Counted from the stretch's first letter, positions 1-11,279 are shown. The stretch: DNA of 39,671 nucleotides from an uncultured Saprospiraceae bacterium (GCA_937997635.1 CALLFA010000159.1:1-39671); one strand, 5' to 3'. Translations and numbers: made by a program. Notes: generated from the letters alone by a model not told the origin.

Positions 1-3000
1 ACTGGTGCAACTGGTGCTGTGGGTCCGCAAGGTCCTCAAGGTGATACGGGCGCTACTGGTGCTACTGGTCCACAAGGACCGCAAGGTGATACTGGTGCTA
101 CTGGTCCACAAGGTCCTGCTGGTCAAGATGGTGCTACTGGCGCAACTGGTGCTGTAGGTCCACAAGGACCGCAAGGTGATACAGGCGCTACTGGTGCTCA
201 AGGTCCTGCTGGTCAGGATGGGGCTACTGGTGCAACTGGTGCTGTAGGGCCACAAGGTCCTCAAGGTGATACGGGCGCAACCGGTGCTACTGGTCCACAA
301 GGACCGCAAGGTGATACAGGCGCTACTGGTGCTACTGGTCCTCAAGGTCCTGCTGGTCAGGATGGGGCTACTGGTGCAACTGGTGCTGTAGGTCCGCAAG
401 GTCCTCAAGGTGATACAGGCGCTACTGGTGCTACTGGTCCTCAAGGACCGCAAGGTGATACGGGCGCAACAGGTGCTCAAGGTCCTGCTGGTCAGGATGG
501 GGCTACGGGTGCAACTGGTGCTGTAGGTCCACAAGGTCCTCAAGGTGATACTGGCGCAACTGGTGCTACTGGTCCTCAAGGACCGCAAGGTGATACGGGC
601 GCAACAGGTGCTCAAGGTCCTGCTGGTCAAGATGGGGCTGCAGGTGCTACTGGCGCTGTTGGTCCGCAAGGACCTCAAGGTGATACTGGCGCTACTGGTG
701 CTTCTGGTCCACAAGGACCGCAAGGTGATACGGGTGCTGTTGGCGCTACTGGTCCGCAAGGCCCGCAAGGTGATACTGGTGCTACTGGTGCAACAGGCCC
801 GCAAGGCCCTGCTGGTCAAGACGGTTCTACTGGTGCAACTGGTGCTACTGGTCCACAAGGACCACAAGGTGATACCGGTGCTGTTGGTGCTACTGGTCCA
901 CAAGGTCCTACAGGAGCAACTGGTGCAGCTGGAACAAATGGTATCAACTGTTGGGATAATAATGGTGATGGCATAAATGATGCAAGTGAAGATAGAAATG
1001 GTGATGGCGTATTCAATGCATTAGATTGTGATGGTCCTGCTGGTCAAACTGGAGCTACTGGTCCTGTTGGTCCACAAGGCCCGCAAGGAGATACGGGTGC
1101 AACTGGAGCTACTGGTCCTGCCGGCCCTCAAGGAGATACTGGTGCAACTGGAGCGAACGGCATCAACTGTTGGGATAATAATGGTGATGGCATAAATGAT
1201 GCGAGTGAAGATAGAAATGGTGATGGCGTATTCAATGCATTAGATTGTGATGGTCCTGCTGGTCAAACTGGAGCTACTGGTCCTGTTGGTCCACAAGGCC
1301 CGCAAGGAGATACGGGCGCAACCGGTGCTACTGGTCCTGCCGGCCCTCAAGGAGATACTGGTGCAACCGGAGCTACTGGCGCGTCTGGAGCGAACGGCAT
1401 CAATTGTTGGGATAATAATGGTGATGGCATAAATGATGCAAGTGAAGATAGAAACGGTGATGGCGTATTCAATGCATTAGATTGTGATGGTCCTGCTGGT
1501 CAAACTGGGGCTACTGGTCCTGTTGGTCCACAAGGTCCGCAAGGAGATACGGGTGCAACTGGAGCTACTGGTCCTGCCGGCCCTCAAGGGGATACTGGTG
1601 CAACCGGAGCTACTGGTGCTTCTGGAGCAAACGGCATCAATTGTTGGGATAATAATGGTGATGGCATAAATGATGCAAGTGAAGATAGAAACGGTGATGG
1701 CGTTTTCAATGCGCTAGATTGTGATGGTCCTGCTGGCCAAACTGGGGCTACTGGTCCTGTTGGTCCACAAGGTCCACAAGGAGATACGGGTGCAACTGGA
1801 GCTACTGGCCCACAAGGTCCACAAGGTGATACAGGTGCAACTGGCGCTCAAGGTCCTGCTGGTCAAGATGGTGCTACAGGTCCTACTGGGGCGACTGGCC
1901 CTATTGGTCCTCAAGGTGAAACGGGTGCAACTGGTGCTACGGGCGCTGCTGGTATAAATTGTTGGGATACTAACGGTGACGGGATTAATAGCCCAGAAGA
2001 AGATATAAACGGAGATGGCGTTTTCAACGCACAGGATTGTGATGGACCTGCTGGTCAAGCCGGTCCTACTGGTCCTGTAGGTCCACAAGGCCCTGCCGGT
2101 CAAGATGGTGCGACAGGCGCTACTGGTGCTACTGGCCCTGCTGGTCCGCAAGGAGAAACTGGGGCAACTGGTGCTACTGGTGCTGCTGGTCCGCAAGGGG
2201 AAACTGGCGCTACTGGTCCTTCTGGTCCGCAAGGGGAAACTGGCGCTACTGGAGCCGCTGGTCCACAAGGAGAAACAGGCGCTACTGGTCCTGCTGGTCC
2301 ACAAGGAGATATTGGTGCTACTGGCCCATCTGGTCCACAAGGGGAAACTGGCGCTACTGGGCCTGCTGGGCCGCAAGGTGCAGAGGGTCCACAAGGAGAT
2401 GCTGGTGCCACTGGTGCTACTGGTGCTACAGGTCCACAAGGTCCGCAAGGTGATACTGGTGCAACTGGTCCTGCTGGTCCACAAGGTGAAACTGGTGCTA
2501 CTGGTCCTCAAGGGGATACTGGTCCTGCTGGCGCTACTGGTCCTGCTGGTGCTACTGGTCCACAAGGTGAAACTGGTCCACAAGGAGCAACTGGTCCAGA
2601 AGGTGCTCAAGGTCCTCAGGGTACACAAGGAGATATTGGAGCAACTGGTGCTCAAGGGGAAACTGGTCCACAAGGTGCTACTGGCCCTCAAGGATTACAA
2701 GGTCCTCAAGGCGAAACTGGGGCAACTGGTGCTCAAGGTCCTCAAGGATTGCAGGGTGATAGTGGCCCTGCTGGTGCTACTGGCCCACAAGGTTCTCAAG
2801 GAGCTACTGGCCTTCAGGGAGAAACTGGTCCACAAGGTGCTACTGGTCCTGCAGGTCCACAAGGACCGCAAGGTGATACTGGTGCAACTGGCCCGCAAGG
2901 CCCTGCTGGTGTAAATGGTATTAACTGTTGGGATACTAACGCTAACGGTGTAAATGATGGTGGAGAAGATACAAATGGAGACGGCGTATTTAATTCTCTT

Positions 3001-6000
3001 GATTGTGCTGGTCCAACTGGTGCGACTGGTGCCACTGGTTCTACAGGCCCGCAAGGTCCACAAGGCGACATTGGAGCTACTGGTGCTCAAGGCCCAGCTG
3101 GTGTAAATGGCGTTAACTGCTGGGATAGCAATGGTAATGGAGTCAATGACGCTTCTGAAGATACTAACGGAGATGGTGTATTTAATGCACAAGACTGTAC
3201 AGGACCTCAAGGAGCCACTGGTGCTACTGGTGCAATAGGCCCTCAAGGCCCTCAAGGTGATTCTGGTGCAACTGGCTCAATTGGAGCCCAAGGCCCTGCA
3301 GGTGTAAATGGCGTAAACTGTTGGGATACTAATGGCAATGGAGTAAATGATGCTTCTGAAGATACTAATGGAGATGGTGTATTTAATGCACAAGATTGTT
3401 CAGGTCCGCAAGGTGCTACTGGTGCTACTGGTGCAGTAGGTCCTCAAGGTCCTCAAGGGGAAACTGGTCCTACTGGCTCTCAAGGTGAAACTGGTGCTAC
3501 TGGTGCTACTGGTCCTGCTGGTCCGCAAGGTGATGCTGGTCCTACTGGTGCTCAAGGTGAAACTGGTGCTACTGGTCCTGCTGGTCCTACTGGCCCACAA
3601 GGTGAAACTGGTGTTGCAGGACCACAAGGTGTGCAAGGAGAAACTGGTCCTGCCGGTCCTGCTGGTCCGCAAGGAGAAACCGGAGCTGCTGGCCCACAAG
3701 GTGTACAAGGCGAAACAGGTGCTACTGGTGCAACCGGTCCTGCTGGTGCTCAAGGTGAAACTGGTCCTACTGGTCCTGCTGGCCCACAAGGTGTACAAGG
3801 CGAAACAGGTGCTACTGGCCCTGAAGGTGCTCAAGGTGAAGCTGGACCAACTGGTCCTGCAGGTATTCAAGGAGAAACAGGTCCTACTGGCCCACAGGGT
3901 GCCACTGGAGCTCAAGGAGAAACAGGTCCTACTGGTCCTGAAGGTCCTGCTGGCCCACAAGGTGATACTGGTGCAACTGGTGCACAAGGATCACAAGGTG
4001 AGGTTGGTCCAACTGGTCCGCAAGGTCCTCAAGGCGACACTGGCCCTACAGGTGCTACTGGCGCTCAAGGTCCTCAAGGTGATGCTGGTCCAACTGGTGC
4101 GACAGGTCCTCAAGGCCCGCAAGGTGATGCAGGCCCTACAGGTGCAACAGGTCCTCAAGGTCCACAAGGCGAAACTGGAGCTACAGGTGCCACAGGTGAT
4201 GCTGGACCTGCTGGTCCAACTGGTGCTACTGGATCACCTGGTATCAATTGCTGGGATAATAACGGTAACGGCATAAACGATGCTAACGAAGATAGAAATG
4301 GTGATGGAGTGTTTGACGCACTAGATTGTGATGGTCCTGCTGGCGCAACTGGTGCGACAGGTGCTACTGGTCCTCAAGGTGAAACAGGCGCAACTGGTGC
4401 GACAGGTGCTACGGGTCCGCAAGGTCCACAGGGTGAAACTGGAGCTACTGGTGCTACAGGAGCGACAGGTCCTGCTGGTCCAACTGGTGCGACAGGTGCA
4501 ACTGGCTCCTCTGGAATTAACTGTTGGGATAATAATGGTGACGGCATAAATGATCCTAGCGAGGATAGAAATGGTGATGGTGTGTTTGACGCATTAGATT
4601 GTGATGGTCCTGCTGGTCAAACAGGTGCGACGGGTGCTGCTGGTCCGCAAGGTCCGCAAGGGGAACCTGGTGCTGTAGGCGCTACTGGTGCAACTGGTGG
4701 ACAAGGTCCTGCTGGTCCAACTGGTGCTACAGGTTCACCTGGAATTAATTGCTGGGATAATAATGGTGATGGTATAAACGATGCCAGCGAAGATAGAAAT
4801 GGTGATGGGGTATTTGACGCATTAGATTGTGACGGCCCTGCTGGTCAAACTGGTGCTACAGGTGCTGTAGGTCCGCAAGGTCCTCAAGGTAATACGGGCG
4901 CAACTGGTGCTACTGGTCCTGTAGGTCCACAAGGTGAAACTGGTGCGACGGGAGCCACTGGTCCTGCTGGTCCAAGTGGTCCTACTGGTGCTACTGGTGC
5001 ATCCGGAATTAATTGTTGGGATAATAATGGGGACGGCATAAACGATCCTAGCGAGGATAGAAATGGTGATGGCGTGTTTGACGCATTAGATTGCGATGGC
5101 CCTGCTGGCGCGACTGGTGCGACAGGACCTGCTGGCCCACAAGGCGCAACTGGTGCTCAAGGTCCTGCTGGACAAGATGGTGCGACAGGTGCTACTGGCC
5201 CGCAAGGCGAAACTGGTGCAACTGGTGCTACTGGTGCTGTAGGACCGCAAGGTGAAACTGGTGCTCAAGGTCCTGCTGGACAGGATGGCGCAACTGGTGC
5301 TACAGGCCCACAAGGTCCTCAAGGTGATACTGGCGCAACTGGTGCTACAGGCCCACAAGGTCCGCAAGGTGATACTGGTGCTCAAGGTCCTGCTGGTCAG
5401 GATGGTGCGACAGGTGCTACTGGTGCCGTAGGTCCGCAAGGCCCACAAGGTGATACTGGCGCAACTGGTGCTACAGGCCCACAAGGTGATACGGGTGCGA
5501 CAGGTGCTACTGGACCTCAAGGTCCTCAAGGTGATACTGGTGCTCAAGGTCCTGCTGGTCAAGATGGCGCGACAGGTGCTACTGGCGCTGTAGGTCCGCA
5601 AGGCCCACAAGGTGATACGGGTGCAACAGGTGCTACTGGTCCGCAAGGTCCTGCTGGTCAAGACGGAGCTACTGGTGCAACTGGTGCTGTAGGTCCTCAA
5701 GGCCCACAAGGTGATACTGGTGCAACAGGTGCCACTGGTCCGCAAGGTCCTGCTGGTCAAGACGGAGCTACTGGTGCAACTGGTGCTCAAGGCCCTGCTG
5801 GTCAAGATGGAGCTACTGGTGCTACTGGTGCTCAAGGTCCTGCTGGTCAAGACGGAGCTACTGGTGCAACTGGTGCTGTAGGTCCGCAAGGTCCTCAAGG
5901 GGAAACAGGCGCTACTGGTCCTCAAGGCCCGCAAGGTGATACGGGTGCTACAGGCCCACAAGGTCCTCAAGGTGATACTGGTGCTCAAGGTCCTGCTGGT

Positions 6001-7992
6001 CAGGATGGTGCGACAGGTGCTACTGGTCCTCAAGGCCCGCAAGGTGATACTGGCGCAACTGGTGCTACAGGCCCACAAGGTCCGCAAGGTGATACGGGTG
6101 CCACTGGACCTCAAGGTCCACAAGGTGATACAGGCGCTACTGGCGCTCAAGGCCCTGCTGGTCAAGATGGAGCTACTGGTGCTGTAGGTCCACAAGGACC
6201 TCAAGGTGATACTGGCGCAACTGGTACTACTGGACCACAAGGTCCTCAAGGTGATACTGGTGCTACTGGTGCTACTGGACCACAAGGTCCTCAAGGTGAT
6301 ACTGGTGCTCAAGGTCCTGCTGGTCAGGATGGAGCTACTGGTGCAACTGGTGCTACTGGTCCTCAAGGCCCGCAAGGTGATACTGGTGCTACTGGACCAC
6401 AAGGTCCTCAAGGTGATACTGGTGCTCAAGGTCCTGCTGGACAGAACGGAGCTACGGGCGCAGACGGTGCTCAAGGTCCTGCTGGACAAGATGGTGCGAC
6501 GGGTGCTACTGGCCCGCAAGGCGAAACTGGTGCTACTGGTGCTGTAGGTCCTGCTGGTCAGGATGGTGCTACTGGTGCAGACGGTGCTCAAGGTCCTGCT
6601 GGTCCAACTGGTGCTACTGGCCCTCAAGGGTCTCAAGGCCCTGCTGGTGACACTGGCCCACAAGGTCCTGCTGGTCCTCAAGGATCTCAAGGATCCGAAG
6701 GTCCTCAAGGTCCTGAAGGTCCACAAGGTGCAGAAGGTCCGCAAGGTCCTGAAGGCCCTGCTGGTCCACAAGGTGCTGCTGGAGCTCAAGGTCCTGCTGG
6801 ATCTCAAGGTCCTGCTGGTGTACAAGGAGAGGTTGGACCACAAGGTCCGCAAGGTCCTGCTGGTGCTCAAGGTCCTGCTGGTGCTCAAGGTGCTGAAGGT
6901 GCTCAAGGTGACACTGGTCCACAAGGCGCTGCTGGCCCTCAAGGTCCTGCTGGTGCTCAAGGAACCGAAGGTCCTCAGGGAGAAACGGGAGCTACTGGCC
7001 CTCAAGGCCCACAAGGTGATGCAGGTCCACAAGGCGCTGCTGGTCCGCAAGGTGCTCAAGGCGCACAAGGTGCTGAAGGTCCTCAAGGCCCGCAAGGTGC
7101 TCAAGGTGCTCAAGGGCCTGTTGGTCCACAAGGTGAAGCTGGTGCACAAGGCCCTGCTGGTGCTCAAGGTCCTGTTGGTCCACAAGGTGAAACTGGCTCA
7201 GCTGGAGCTGAAGGCCCGCAAGGTGCTCAAGGTCCTGTTGGACCGCAAGGTGATACTGGTCCTGCAGGTGCTCAAGGTCCACAAGGTTCCGTTGGTCCTC
7301 AAGGTCCAGAAGGCCCACAAGGTCCGCAAGGTGAGATAGGCCCAGCTGGTGCTGCAGGTGCTCAAGGTCCATCAGGTGCTCAAGGTCCAGCTGGAGAACA
7401 AGGTGCTGTAGGCCCTCAAGGCCCTCAAGGTCCATCAGGCCCACAAGGTTCATCAGGTGCTCAAGGTCCTCAAGGTCCTCAAGGTCCAAGAGGAGATCAA
7501 GGTGCAATTGGCCCTCAAGGTCCTCAAGGCCCTAGTGGCCCACAAGGTCCCGTCGGTCCGCAAGGCCCTGTTGGTGCTCAAGGTCCTAAAGGTGATGCAG
7601 GAGGATTAACATCTAGAAGAGGTTCATTCCCTATTCCTTCTTTCACAGCAGCCTTAGCAGGTGAAACTTCTGGTACATTCAATGATGCTAACTTTGCTCC
7701 TGAAAGTGGTGAAGCAGGTACTTGGGTTGTCGAGCAGTTAACCATCAACGATGATACTAATCCAGACGGTACACACGCTAGCATGAGAATCACGTATACA
7801 TTCCCTGAACTATCTATAAACACATTGAATGCTTATATTCAGGAAATAAACGAATTAGATGATAATGTTAATTTTTCAATAAACCTTAGAGGTGATGTGA
7901 CAACTAACCAATTAAGGGTAAATATTACTAGAAAAGACAATCAAGAGGTATGGGATGATGTATATTCCTTCCTACTGACTATATTATTTTAA
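1..7992 (+). CDS. Giant collagen-like protein with paired Ca2+-loop/cysteine modules (5' truncated)
   Basis: The frame is open from base 1 to a TAA at 7990-7992, so the start and any signal peptide lie outside the window; 2663 residues are visible. Bases 4-7599 encode 732 Gly-X-Y triplets (GPQ, GAT, GDT, GPA, GQD dominate), interrupted only by twelve 28-residue modules with the pattern C-W-(12-residue EF-like loop)-(12-residue EF-like loop)-C-D. All intervals between modules are whole numbers of triplets, so the glycine phase is preserved throughout. The triplet part is acidic (many Asp/Glu); the only basic residues I see in it are one Arg (GPR-GDQ, 7489) and one Lys (GPK-GDA, 7588) at its C-terminal end. 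Bases 7600-7989 encode a 130-residue, probably beta-rich, cysteine-free domain of unknown family that could trimerise or anchor the fibre. No typical T9SS sorting domain is seen. A secreted or surface fibre is inferred from composition. Confidence 0.93.
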   Translation, partial: TGATGAVGPQGPQGDTGATGATGPQGPQGDTGATGPQGPAGQDGATGATGAVGPQGPQGDTGATGAQGPAGQDGATGATGAVGPQGPQGDTGATGATGPQGPQGDTGATGATGPQGPAGQDGATGATGAVGPQGPQGDTGATGATGPQGPQGDTGATGAQGPAGQDGATGATGAVGPQGPQGDTGATGATGPQGPQGDTGATGAQGPAGQDGAAGATGAVGPQGPQGDTGATGASGPQGPQGDTGAVGATGPQGPQGDTGATGATGPQGPAGQDGSTGATGATGPQGPQGDTGAVGATGPQGPTGATGAAGTNGINCWDNNGDGINDASEDRNGDGVFNALDCDGPAGQTGATGPVGPQGPQGDTGATGATGPAGPQGDTGATGANGINCWDNNGDGINDASEDRNGDGVFNALDCDGPAGQTGATGPVGPQGPQGDTGATGATGPAGPQGDTGATGATGASGANGINCWDNNGDGINDASEDRNGDGVFNALDCDGPAGQTGATGPVGPQGPQGDTGATGATGPAGPQGDTGATGATGASGANGINCWDNNGDGINDASEDRNGDGVFNALDCDGPAGQTGATGPVGPQGPQGDTGATGATGPQGPQGDTGATGAQGPAGQDGATGPTGATGPIGPQGETGATGATGAAGINCWDTNGDGINSPEEDINGDGVFNAQDCDGPAGQAGPTGPVGPQGPAGQDGATGATGATGPAGPQGETGATGATGAAGPQGETGATGPSGPQGETGATGAAGPQGETGATGPAGPQGDIGATGPSGPQGETGATGPAGPQGAEGPQGDAGATGATGATGPQGPQGDTGATGPAGPQGETGATGPQGDTGPAGATGPAGATGPQGETGPQGATGPEGAQGPQGTQGDIGATGAQGETGPQGATGPQGLQGPQGETGATGAQGPQGLQGDSGPAGATGPQGSQGATGLQGETGPQGATGPAGPQGPQGDTGATGPQGPAGVNGINCWDTNANGVNDGGEDTNGDGVFNSLDCAGPTGATGATGSTGPQGPQGDIGATGAQGPAGVNGVNCWDSNGNGVNDASEDTNGDGVFNAQDCTGPQGATGATGAIGPQGPQGDSGATGSIGAQGPAGVNGVNCWDTNGNGVNDASEDTNGDGVFNAQDCSGPQGATGATGAVGPQGPQGETGPTGSQGETGATGATGPAGPQGDAGPTGAQGETGATGPAGPTGPQGETGVAGPQGVQGETGPAGPAGPQGETGAAGPQGVQGETGATGATGPAGAQGETGPTGPAGPQGVQGETGATGPEGAQGEAGPTGPAGIQGETGPTGPQGATGAQGETGPTGPEGPAGPQGDTGATGAQGSQGEVGPTGPQGPQGDTGPTGATGAQGPQGDAGPTGATGPQGPQGDAGPTGATGPQGPQGETGATGATGDAGPAGPTGATGSPGINCWDNNGNGINDANEDRNGDGVFDALDCDGPAGATGATGATGPQGETGATGATGATGPQGPQGETGATGATGATGPAGPTGATGATGSSGINCWDNNGDGINDPSEDRNGDGVFDALDCDGPAGQTGATGAAGPQGPQGEPGAVGATGATGGQGPAGPTGATGSPGINCWDNNGDGINDASEDRNGDGVFDALDCDGPAGQTGATGAVGPQGPQGNTGATGATGPVGPQGETGATGATGPAGPSGPTGATGASGINCWDNNGDGINDPSEDRNGDGVFDALDCDGPAGATGATGPAGPQGATGAQGPAGQDGATGATGPQGETGATGATGAVGPQGETGAQGPAGQDGATGATGPQGPQGDTGATGATGPQGPQGDTGAQGPAGQDGATGATGAVGPQGPQGDTGATGATGPQGDTGATGATGPQGPQGDTGAQGPAGQDGATGATGAVGPQGPQGDTGATGATGPQGPAGQDGATGATGAVGPQGPQGDTGATGATGPQGPAGQDGATGATGAQGPAGQDGATGATGAQGPAGQDGATGATGAVGPQGPQGETGATGPQGPQGDTGATGPQGPQGDTGAQGPAGQDGATGATGPQGPQGDTGATGATGPQGPQGDTGATGPQGPQGDTGATGAQGPAGQDGATGAVGPQGPQGDTGATGTTGPQGPQGDTGATGATGPQGPQGDTGAQGPAGQDGATGATGATGPQGPQGDTGATGPQGPQGDTGAQGPAGQNGATGADGAQGPAGQDGATGATGPQGETGATGAVGPAGQDGATGADGAQGPAGPTGATGPQGSQGPAGDTGPQGPAGPQGSQGSEGPQGPEGPQGAEGPQGPEGPAGPQGAAGAQGPAGSQGPAGVQGEVGPQGPQGPAGAQGPAGAQGAEGAQGDTGPQGAAGPQGPAGAQGTEGPQGETGATGPQGPQGDAGPQGAAGPQGAQGAQGAEGPQGPQGAQGAQGPVGPQGEAGAQGPAGAQGPVGPQGETGSAGAEGPQGAQGPVGPQGDTGPAGAQGPQGSVGPQGPEGPQGPQGEIGPAGAAGAQGPSGAQGPAGEQGAVGPQGPQGPSGPQGSSGAQGPQGPQGPRGDQGAIGPQGPQGPSGPQGPVGPQGPVGAQGPKGDAGGLTSRRGSFPIPSFTAALAGETSGTFNDANFAPESGEAGTWVVEQLTINDDTNPDGTHASMRITYTFPELSINTLNAYIQEINELDDNVNFSINLRGDVTTNQLRVNITRKDNQEVWDDVYSFLLTILF
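949..5097 (+). repeat. Twelve paired EF-loop/cysteine modules interrupting the collagen repeat
   Basis: First cysteine codons are at 949, 1168, 1405, 1642, 1960, 2926, 3118, 3319, 4249, 4522, 4750 and 5014; the second cysteine is always 26 codons later. Each module reads C-W, then a loop such as [12 protein letters not shown], then a loop such as [12 protein letters not shown], then C. Both loops fit the 12-position EF-hand spacing (acidic or Asn at 1, 3, 5; Gly at 6; hydrophobic at 7; acidic at 12), but no EF helices flank them, as in thrombospondin type-3 repeats. Sub-types differ in position 5 and in the last loop (NALD, DALD, NAQD, NSLD). Calcium binding and a Cys-Cys bridge are inferred. 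Confidence 0.85.
1168..1809 (+). repeat. Tandem 237-bp repeat units within the collagen gene
   Basis: Two full units (1168-1404, 1405-1641) and a partial third (1642 to about 1809) are nearly identical in DNA. Each unit encodes one cysteine/calcium module plus 17 Gly-X-Y triplets. Differences are mostly third-codon-position changes, which suggests recent in-frame duplication with purifying selection on the protein. Confidence 0.75.
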
Positions 7993-8011
7993 AAAATTGT
8001 TCTAACTTTAT

Positions 8012-8053
8012 AATCGAAGAGAGGAATCCCTAAGCCTCTCTTCGATTTTTTTT
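8012..8053 (+). terminator. Rho-independent terminator of the collagen-like gene
   Basis: A perfect 13-bp stem (8012-8024 pairing with 8035-8047, left arm aatcgaagagagg) closes a 10-base loop and runs into eight T residues. It starts 20 bases after the stop codon. Confidence 0.9.
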
Positions 8054-8072
8054 AACCCAAAAATCGTTTTCT

Positions 8073-9089
8073 ATGCTTTTTCTATTGAAAAGGCTTTCTT
8101 TCGTTATAGTATTATGCCTTTTAGCCTATACAAGTATTTCTGCTCAATTAGGCTCTAACTCTATTTCTGGTGGCTTTATTCCAGAAGGTGGCTTCATTAC
8201 TATTTTTGGACATCACAGCTTTATGGAAGGAAGCGGCTTCGTCAAACCTGGAATTATAAATACATATAGAAGTTCAGACCCAGGATATATCGTATATGCA
8301 AAAAATAGTACTTGGACTGGTGCTAGTCATAATCAATTTGTCGATGGTTATGTAAAAACGTATCATACAGGGGCATTTACTTTTCCTGTAGGACATAGAG
8401 AACATTATAGACCTATTATGCTGCATAGTGCAGAAAAGTCTTTAGTTGGTTATTACATGGAGGACCCGACCACTATAAGCGCTGCTTTTAACAGAGGCAT
8501 TGAAAATATTAGTAATAAAGAGTTTTGGAATGTGTCTCTTGGCGAAGAAACTAAAATCACTTGTACGTGGGATAAATCAAGTGAGCTCGATCCAGAAAGT
8601 TTATCAACACTATCTATCATTGGACTTAATAAAGATGGAGTGTGGGAAACAATCCAGTCTGAGATCGACCTAACGGTTTTAAACACATCGCATTTTGATG
8701 GGTCTTTCCACCCTACTCATAAATCAACACTTGATCATGGATCAATAACGACATCTTCAAAAGTAAGCCCTGAAGCATATGAATACTTTACGTTGGGTTA
8801 TGTTAAAGAGAATGAGAAGGAAAGTAATTTTGCTGCTAATATTTATCCTAATCCTCAATTCGTTGGATCAAATTTTACAGTAGCACTTGAAGATTTCAAT
8901 GCTAATTCCATTGAAGTAAAGGTGTACACTGCTCATAATGGCTTATTATTTAGTAAAGTCATTGATGTATTACCTTCAACAACTCAGGTGGAATTGCCTT
9001 TTAAATTTAAAGAATCTGGTCCTTATATTATCAGCCTTATTTCTGAGAAAACGGTGATCCATAAGAATATTGTGGTCGTAGATCCTTAG
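8073..9089 (+). CDS. Secreted surface protein with C-terminal T9SS (type A) sorting domain
   Basis: The 338-residue product has a Sec signal peptide (hydrophobic core FVIVLCLLAYTSISA, cut near SAQ). A central region of unknown family follows (HHSFMEGSGFVKPG, then FTFPVGHREHYRPIML). The last 80 or so residues look like a type A T9SS sorting domain: NIYPNPQFVGSNFTV near residue 255, then beta-strand segments ending in KNIVVVDP. Family knowledge: such domains direct export by the T9SS, are removed, and leave the protein on the surface. It lies just after the collagen terminator, so it is separately transcribed or depends on read-through; a functional link to the fibre is inference from adjacency only. 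The convergent DUF3127 gene ends 4 bp away. Confidence 0.82.
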   Translation: MLFLLKRLSFVIVLCLLAYTSISAQLGSNSISGGFIPEGGFITIFGHHSFMEGSGFVKPGIINTYRSSDPGYIVYAKNSTWTGASHNQFVDGYVKTYHTGAFTFPVGHREHYRPIMLHSAEKSLVGYYMEDPTTISAAFNRGIENISNKEFWNVSLGEETKITCTWDKSSELDPESLSTLSIIGLNKDGVWETIQSEIDLTVLNTSHFDGSFHPTHKSTLDHGSITTSSKVSPEAYEYFTLGYVKENEKESNFAANIYPNPQFVGSNFTVALEDFNANSIEVKVYTAHNGLLFSKVIDVLPSTTQVELPFKFKESGPYIISLISEKTVIHKNIVVVDP

Positions 9090-9093
9090 TAGA

Positions 9094-9489
9094 TTAAAAA
9101 GGTAAATCGTCGAATTCCTCTATTTTCGGTCCGTTTGAATCTTTATTATTTGAAACATTATCTTCCTGAGGGAAAGATGGATCAGATATAGATGATTTCT
9201 TATTCCCAGCATCTTGTGAAGATTCTTGAGGTTTTTCTACTCTCCAGGCATTCAAATTAGTAAAATACTTATCATTCCATTCTCTACCTCTTAGGTCAAA
9301 GTAAACCTTTACAGTACTCCCCTCTTCATATCCATCTATTATACCACATCGATCCTGCGTACATTGGAATTTTATAAATTGAGGATATTGTCCATCTGTT
9401 TTTACAATGAACTCTCTTGTTTGAAATGTTGCTGATTTGGTGACAACTTCATATACTTTATGAAGTATTCCTTCTAGTTCGTATGACAT
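9094..9489 (-). CDS. DUF3127-family protein with SSB-like acidic tail
   Basis: The 131-residue protein opens with MSYELEGILHKVYEVVTKS and contains TREFIVKTDGQYPQFIKFQ and VKVYFDLRGREW, which match the OB-fold-like DUF3127 family common in Bacteroidota. Residues from about 90 are polar and disordered, ending in the acidic-aromatic tip EEFDDLPF, very similar to the tail of bacterial single-strand DNA-binding proteins (DDDIPF). Family knowledge: that SSB tip docks repair and replication proteins. A role in nucleic-acid binding is therefore suspected, not shown. The spacer to proS is about 94 bp and no shared terminator is seen. Confidence 0.82.
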   Translation of the reverse strand: MSYELEGILHKVYEVVTKSATFQTREFIVKTDGQYPQFIKFQCTQDRCGIIDGYEEGSTVKVYFDLRGREWNDKYFTNLNAWRVEKPQESSQDAGNKKSSISDPSFPQEDNVSNNKDSNGPKIEEFDDLPF

Positions 9490-9583
9490 AAAGGCAAATA
9501 TAAAATCTTTATATAGAAGATTTATACATATGACAGAGATTTAAGCTAAAACTGAAGATTTTATAGTTAGAATTTAATGCTCT

Positions 9584-11050
9584 TTAATAAGCTTTAGCAA
9601 AAAGTACTCTCTGCTCAGATGGTTTACCTGATAACACACATTTACCTCGTTCCTTTTGATTATTTAAAGGAATGCATCGGATTGTCGCTTTGGTTAACTC
9701 TTTCACTTTCATTTCTGTTTCGACGCTTCCATCCCAATGAGCTGATATAAATCCACCTTTATTTTCCAAGGTTTCTTTGAATTCATCGAACGTATCTACT
9801 TGAGTAATGCGATCATCTCTGAAAGTCTTTGATCTGTTAAATAAATTCGTTTGAATTTCCGAAAGCAACTTTTGAATTTCAGTTCCTAAATTATTTAGTG
9901 GTATTGACATTTTCTCTTTAGTATCACGTCTAGCAACTTCAGCAACTCCTTTGTCCAGGTCTCGTTGTCCAATACCAATTCTAATAGGCGTTCCTTTCAT
10001 CTCATGTTCTGCAAATTTGAAGCCCGGTCGTTTTTTGGTATCATCGTCTATTTTACATCTTATTCCAAGTTGTTTCAATTCTTCAGCAATTTTCTTCGCA
10101 TGGACCATCAACTCGTCCTTTGGTTTCGGGATTGGAACAATAATAACTTGTGTTGGGGCTAATTTAGGCGGAATTACTAATCCTTCATCATCTGAGTGAA
10201 CCATGACCATTGCACCAACCATTCTTGTTGTTACTCCCCACGAAGTCGCCCATACATACTCTTCTTTATTGGCGTCTGTCAGATATTTGACATCAAATGC
10301 TTTAGCAAAGTTTTGGCCCAAAAAATGAGAAGTACCAGCTTGCAACGCTTTACCATCTTGCATTAGAGCTTCAACAGTGAAGGTCTCTTCAGCACCAGCG
10401 AATCTCTCATGTGGAGTCTTAGCGCCTTTTATAATCGGGATGCCAACAGTATCTTCTAAAAACCGCGTATAAATTTCATGTATGAGCTCTGCCTCCTTAA
10501 TAGCTTCTTCCTTTGTCGCATGTGCTGTGTGCCCTTCTTGCCAGAGGAACTCAGCTGTACGCAAAAATGGACGAGTTCTCATTTCCCATCGTACGACATT
10601 AGCCCATTGATTGATCAACAATGGAAGATCTCTGTAAGATTGAATCCAATCTTTGTATGTATTCCAAATGATTGTTTCAGACGTAGGCCTCACAATCAAC
10701 TCTTCTTCCAGTTTAGCAGAAGGATCAACAACAACACCATTGCCATTAGGGTCATTCATGAGTCGATGATGAGTAACCACAGCACATTCTTTTGCAAAAC
10801 CTTCTACGTGTTGTGCTTCTTTACTTAAAAATGACTTTGGGATGAACAAAGGGAAATAAGCATTTACATGTCCAGTATCTTTAAATGCCTTGTCCAATTC
10901 AGCTTTCATATTTTCCCAAATGGCATATCCAAGAGGTTTTATCACCATACACCCTCTTACTGCAGAATGATCTGCTAGACCCGCTTTTTTGACTATATCA
11001 TTATACCATTGTGAGTAATTCTCTTCTCTGGATGTAATAACTTTTGACAT
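9584..11050 (-). CDS. proS: Prolyl-tRNA synthetase (archaeal/eukaryotic type)
   Basis: This class II aminoacyl-tRNA synthetase charges tRNA-Pro with proline in the cytosol. The 488-residue length and the lack of an inserted editing domain place it in the archaeal/eukaryotic-like ProRS group. Visible motifs are [12 protein letters not shown] near residue 125, the motif 2 region ([20 protein letters not shown]), which contacts ATP and the acceptor end, and the anticodon-binding domain from about residue 300 ([10 protein letters not shown]). It ends in the conserved C-terminal tyrosine (LFAKAY). The start [20 protein letters not shown] is the usual family start. It appears monocistronic, with a candidate promoter box about 165 bp upstream. 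Confidence 0.96.
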   Translation of the reverse strand: MSKVITSREENYSQWYNDIVKKAGLADHSAVRGCMVIKPLGYAIWENMKAELDKAFKDTGHVNAYFPLFIPKSFLSKEAQHVEGFAKECAVVTHHRLMNDPNGNGVVVDPSAKLEEELIVRPTSETIIWNTYKDWIQSYRDLPLLINQWANVVRWEMRTRPFLRTAEFLWQEGHTAHATKEEAIKEAELIHEIYTRFLEDTVGIPIIKGAKTPHERFAGAEETFTVEALMQDGKALQAGTSHFLGQNFAKAFDVKYLTDANKEEYVWATSWGVTTRMVGAMVMVHSDDEGLVIPPKLAPTQVIIVPIPKPKDELMVHAKKIAEELKQLGIRCKIDDDTKKRPGFKFAEHEMKGTPIRIGIGQRDLDKGVAEVARRDTKEKMSIPLNNLGTEIQKLLSEIQTNLFNRSKTFRDDRITQVDTFDEFKETLENKGGFISAHWDGSVETEMKVKELTKATIRCIPLNNQKERGKCVLSGKPSEQRVLFAKAY

Positions 11051-11213
11051 TTTAAGATTTTTTTAACAAGTGTTAAAATTTTTCAATCCATTGATAATGA
11101 GCTAGATAGAATGTTAAAACAGAAGAAGTCCCTGAAATAGCACCTTTTTCTTAAGAATTAACTTTAACAGGCTTAACACTTGTAAAGGCCTGAATTTAAC
11201 TAGCAATAAGCCA

Positions 11214-11221
11214 CAAATGTA
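11214..11221 (-). promoter_or_regulatory. Candidate Bacteroidota -7 box upstream of proS
   Basis: On the minus strand the sequence reads TACATTTG, an exact match to the TAnnTTTG -7 consensus of Bacteroidota. No good TTTG -33 element is seen at the expected distance, so this is only a candidate. It would give a leader of roughly 155 bases for proS. Confidence 0.25.
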
Positions 11222-11279
11222 GTACTTTGATAATGATTATTTAGAGAGAGTCAGTCATTTACAAATAAAATCTGATCAC

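Noticed and set aside
5086..7185. Open 699-codon frame on the minus strand, and many plus-strand frames rich in LVLLV and VLLVRK
   Set aside because: These are out-of-frame readings of the collagen repeats; the 9-bp periodic composition suppresses stop codons. No independent coding signal.
1..7599. DNA-level repeats that could suggest a CRISPR or satellite array
   Set aside because: Repeats are in codon register, with third-position variation and no constant repeat/unique spacer alternation; they are a protein repeat.
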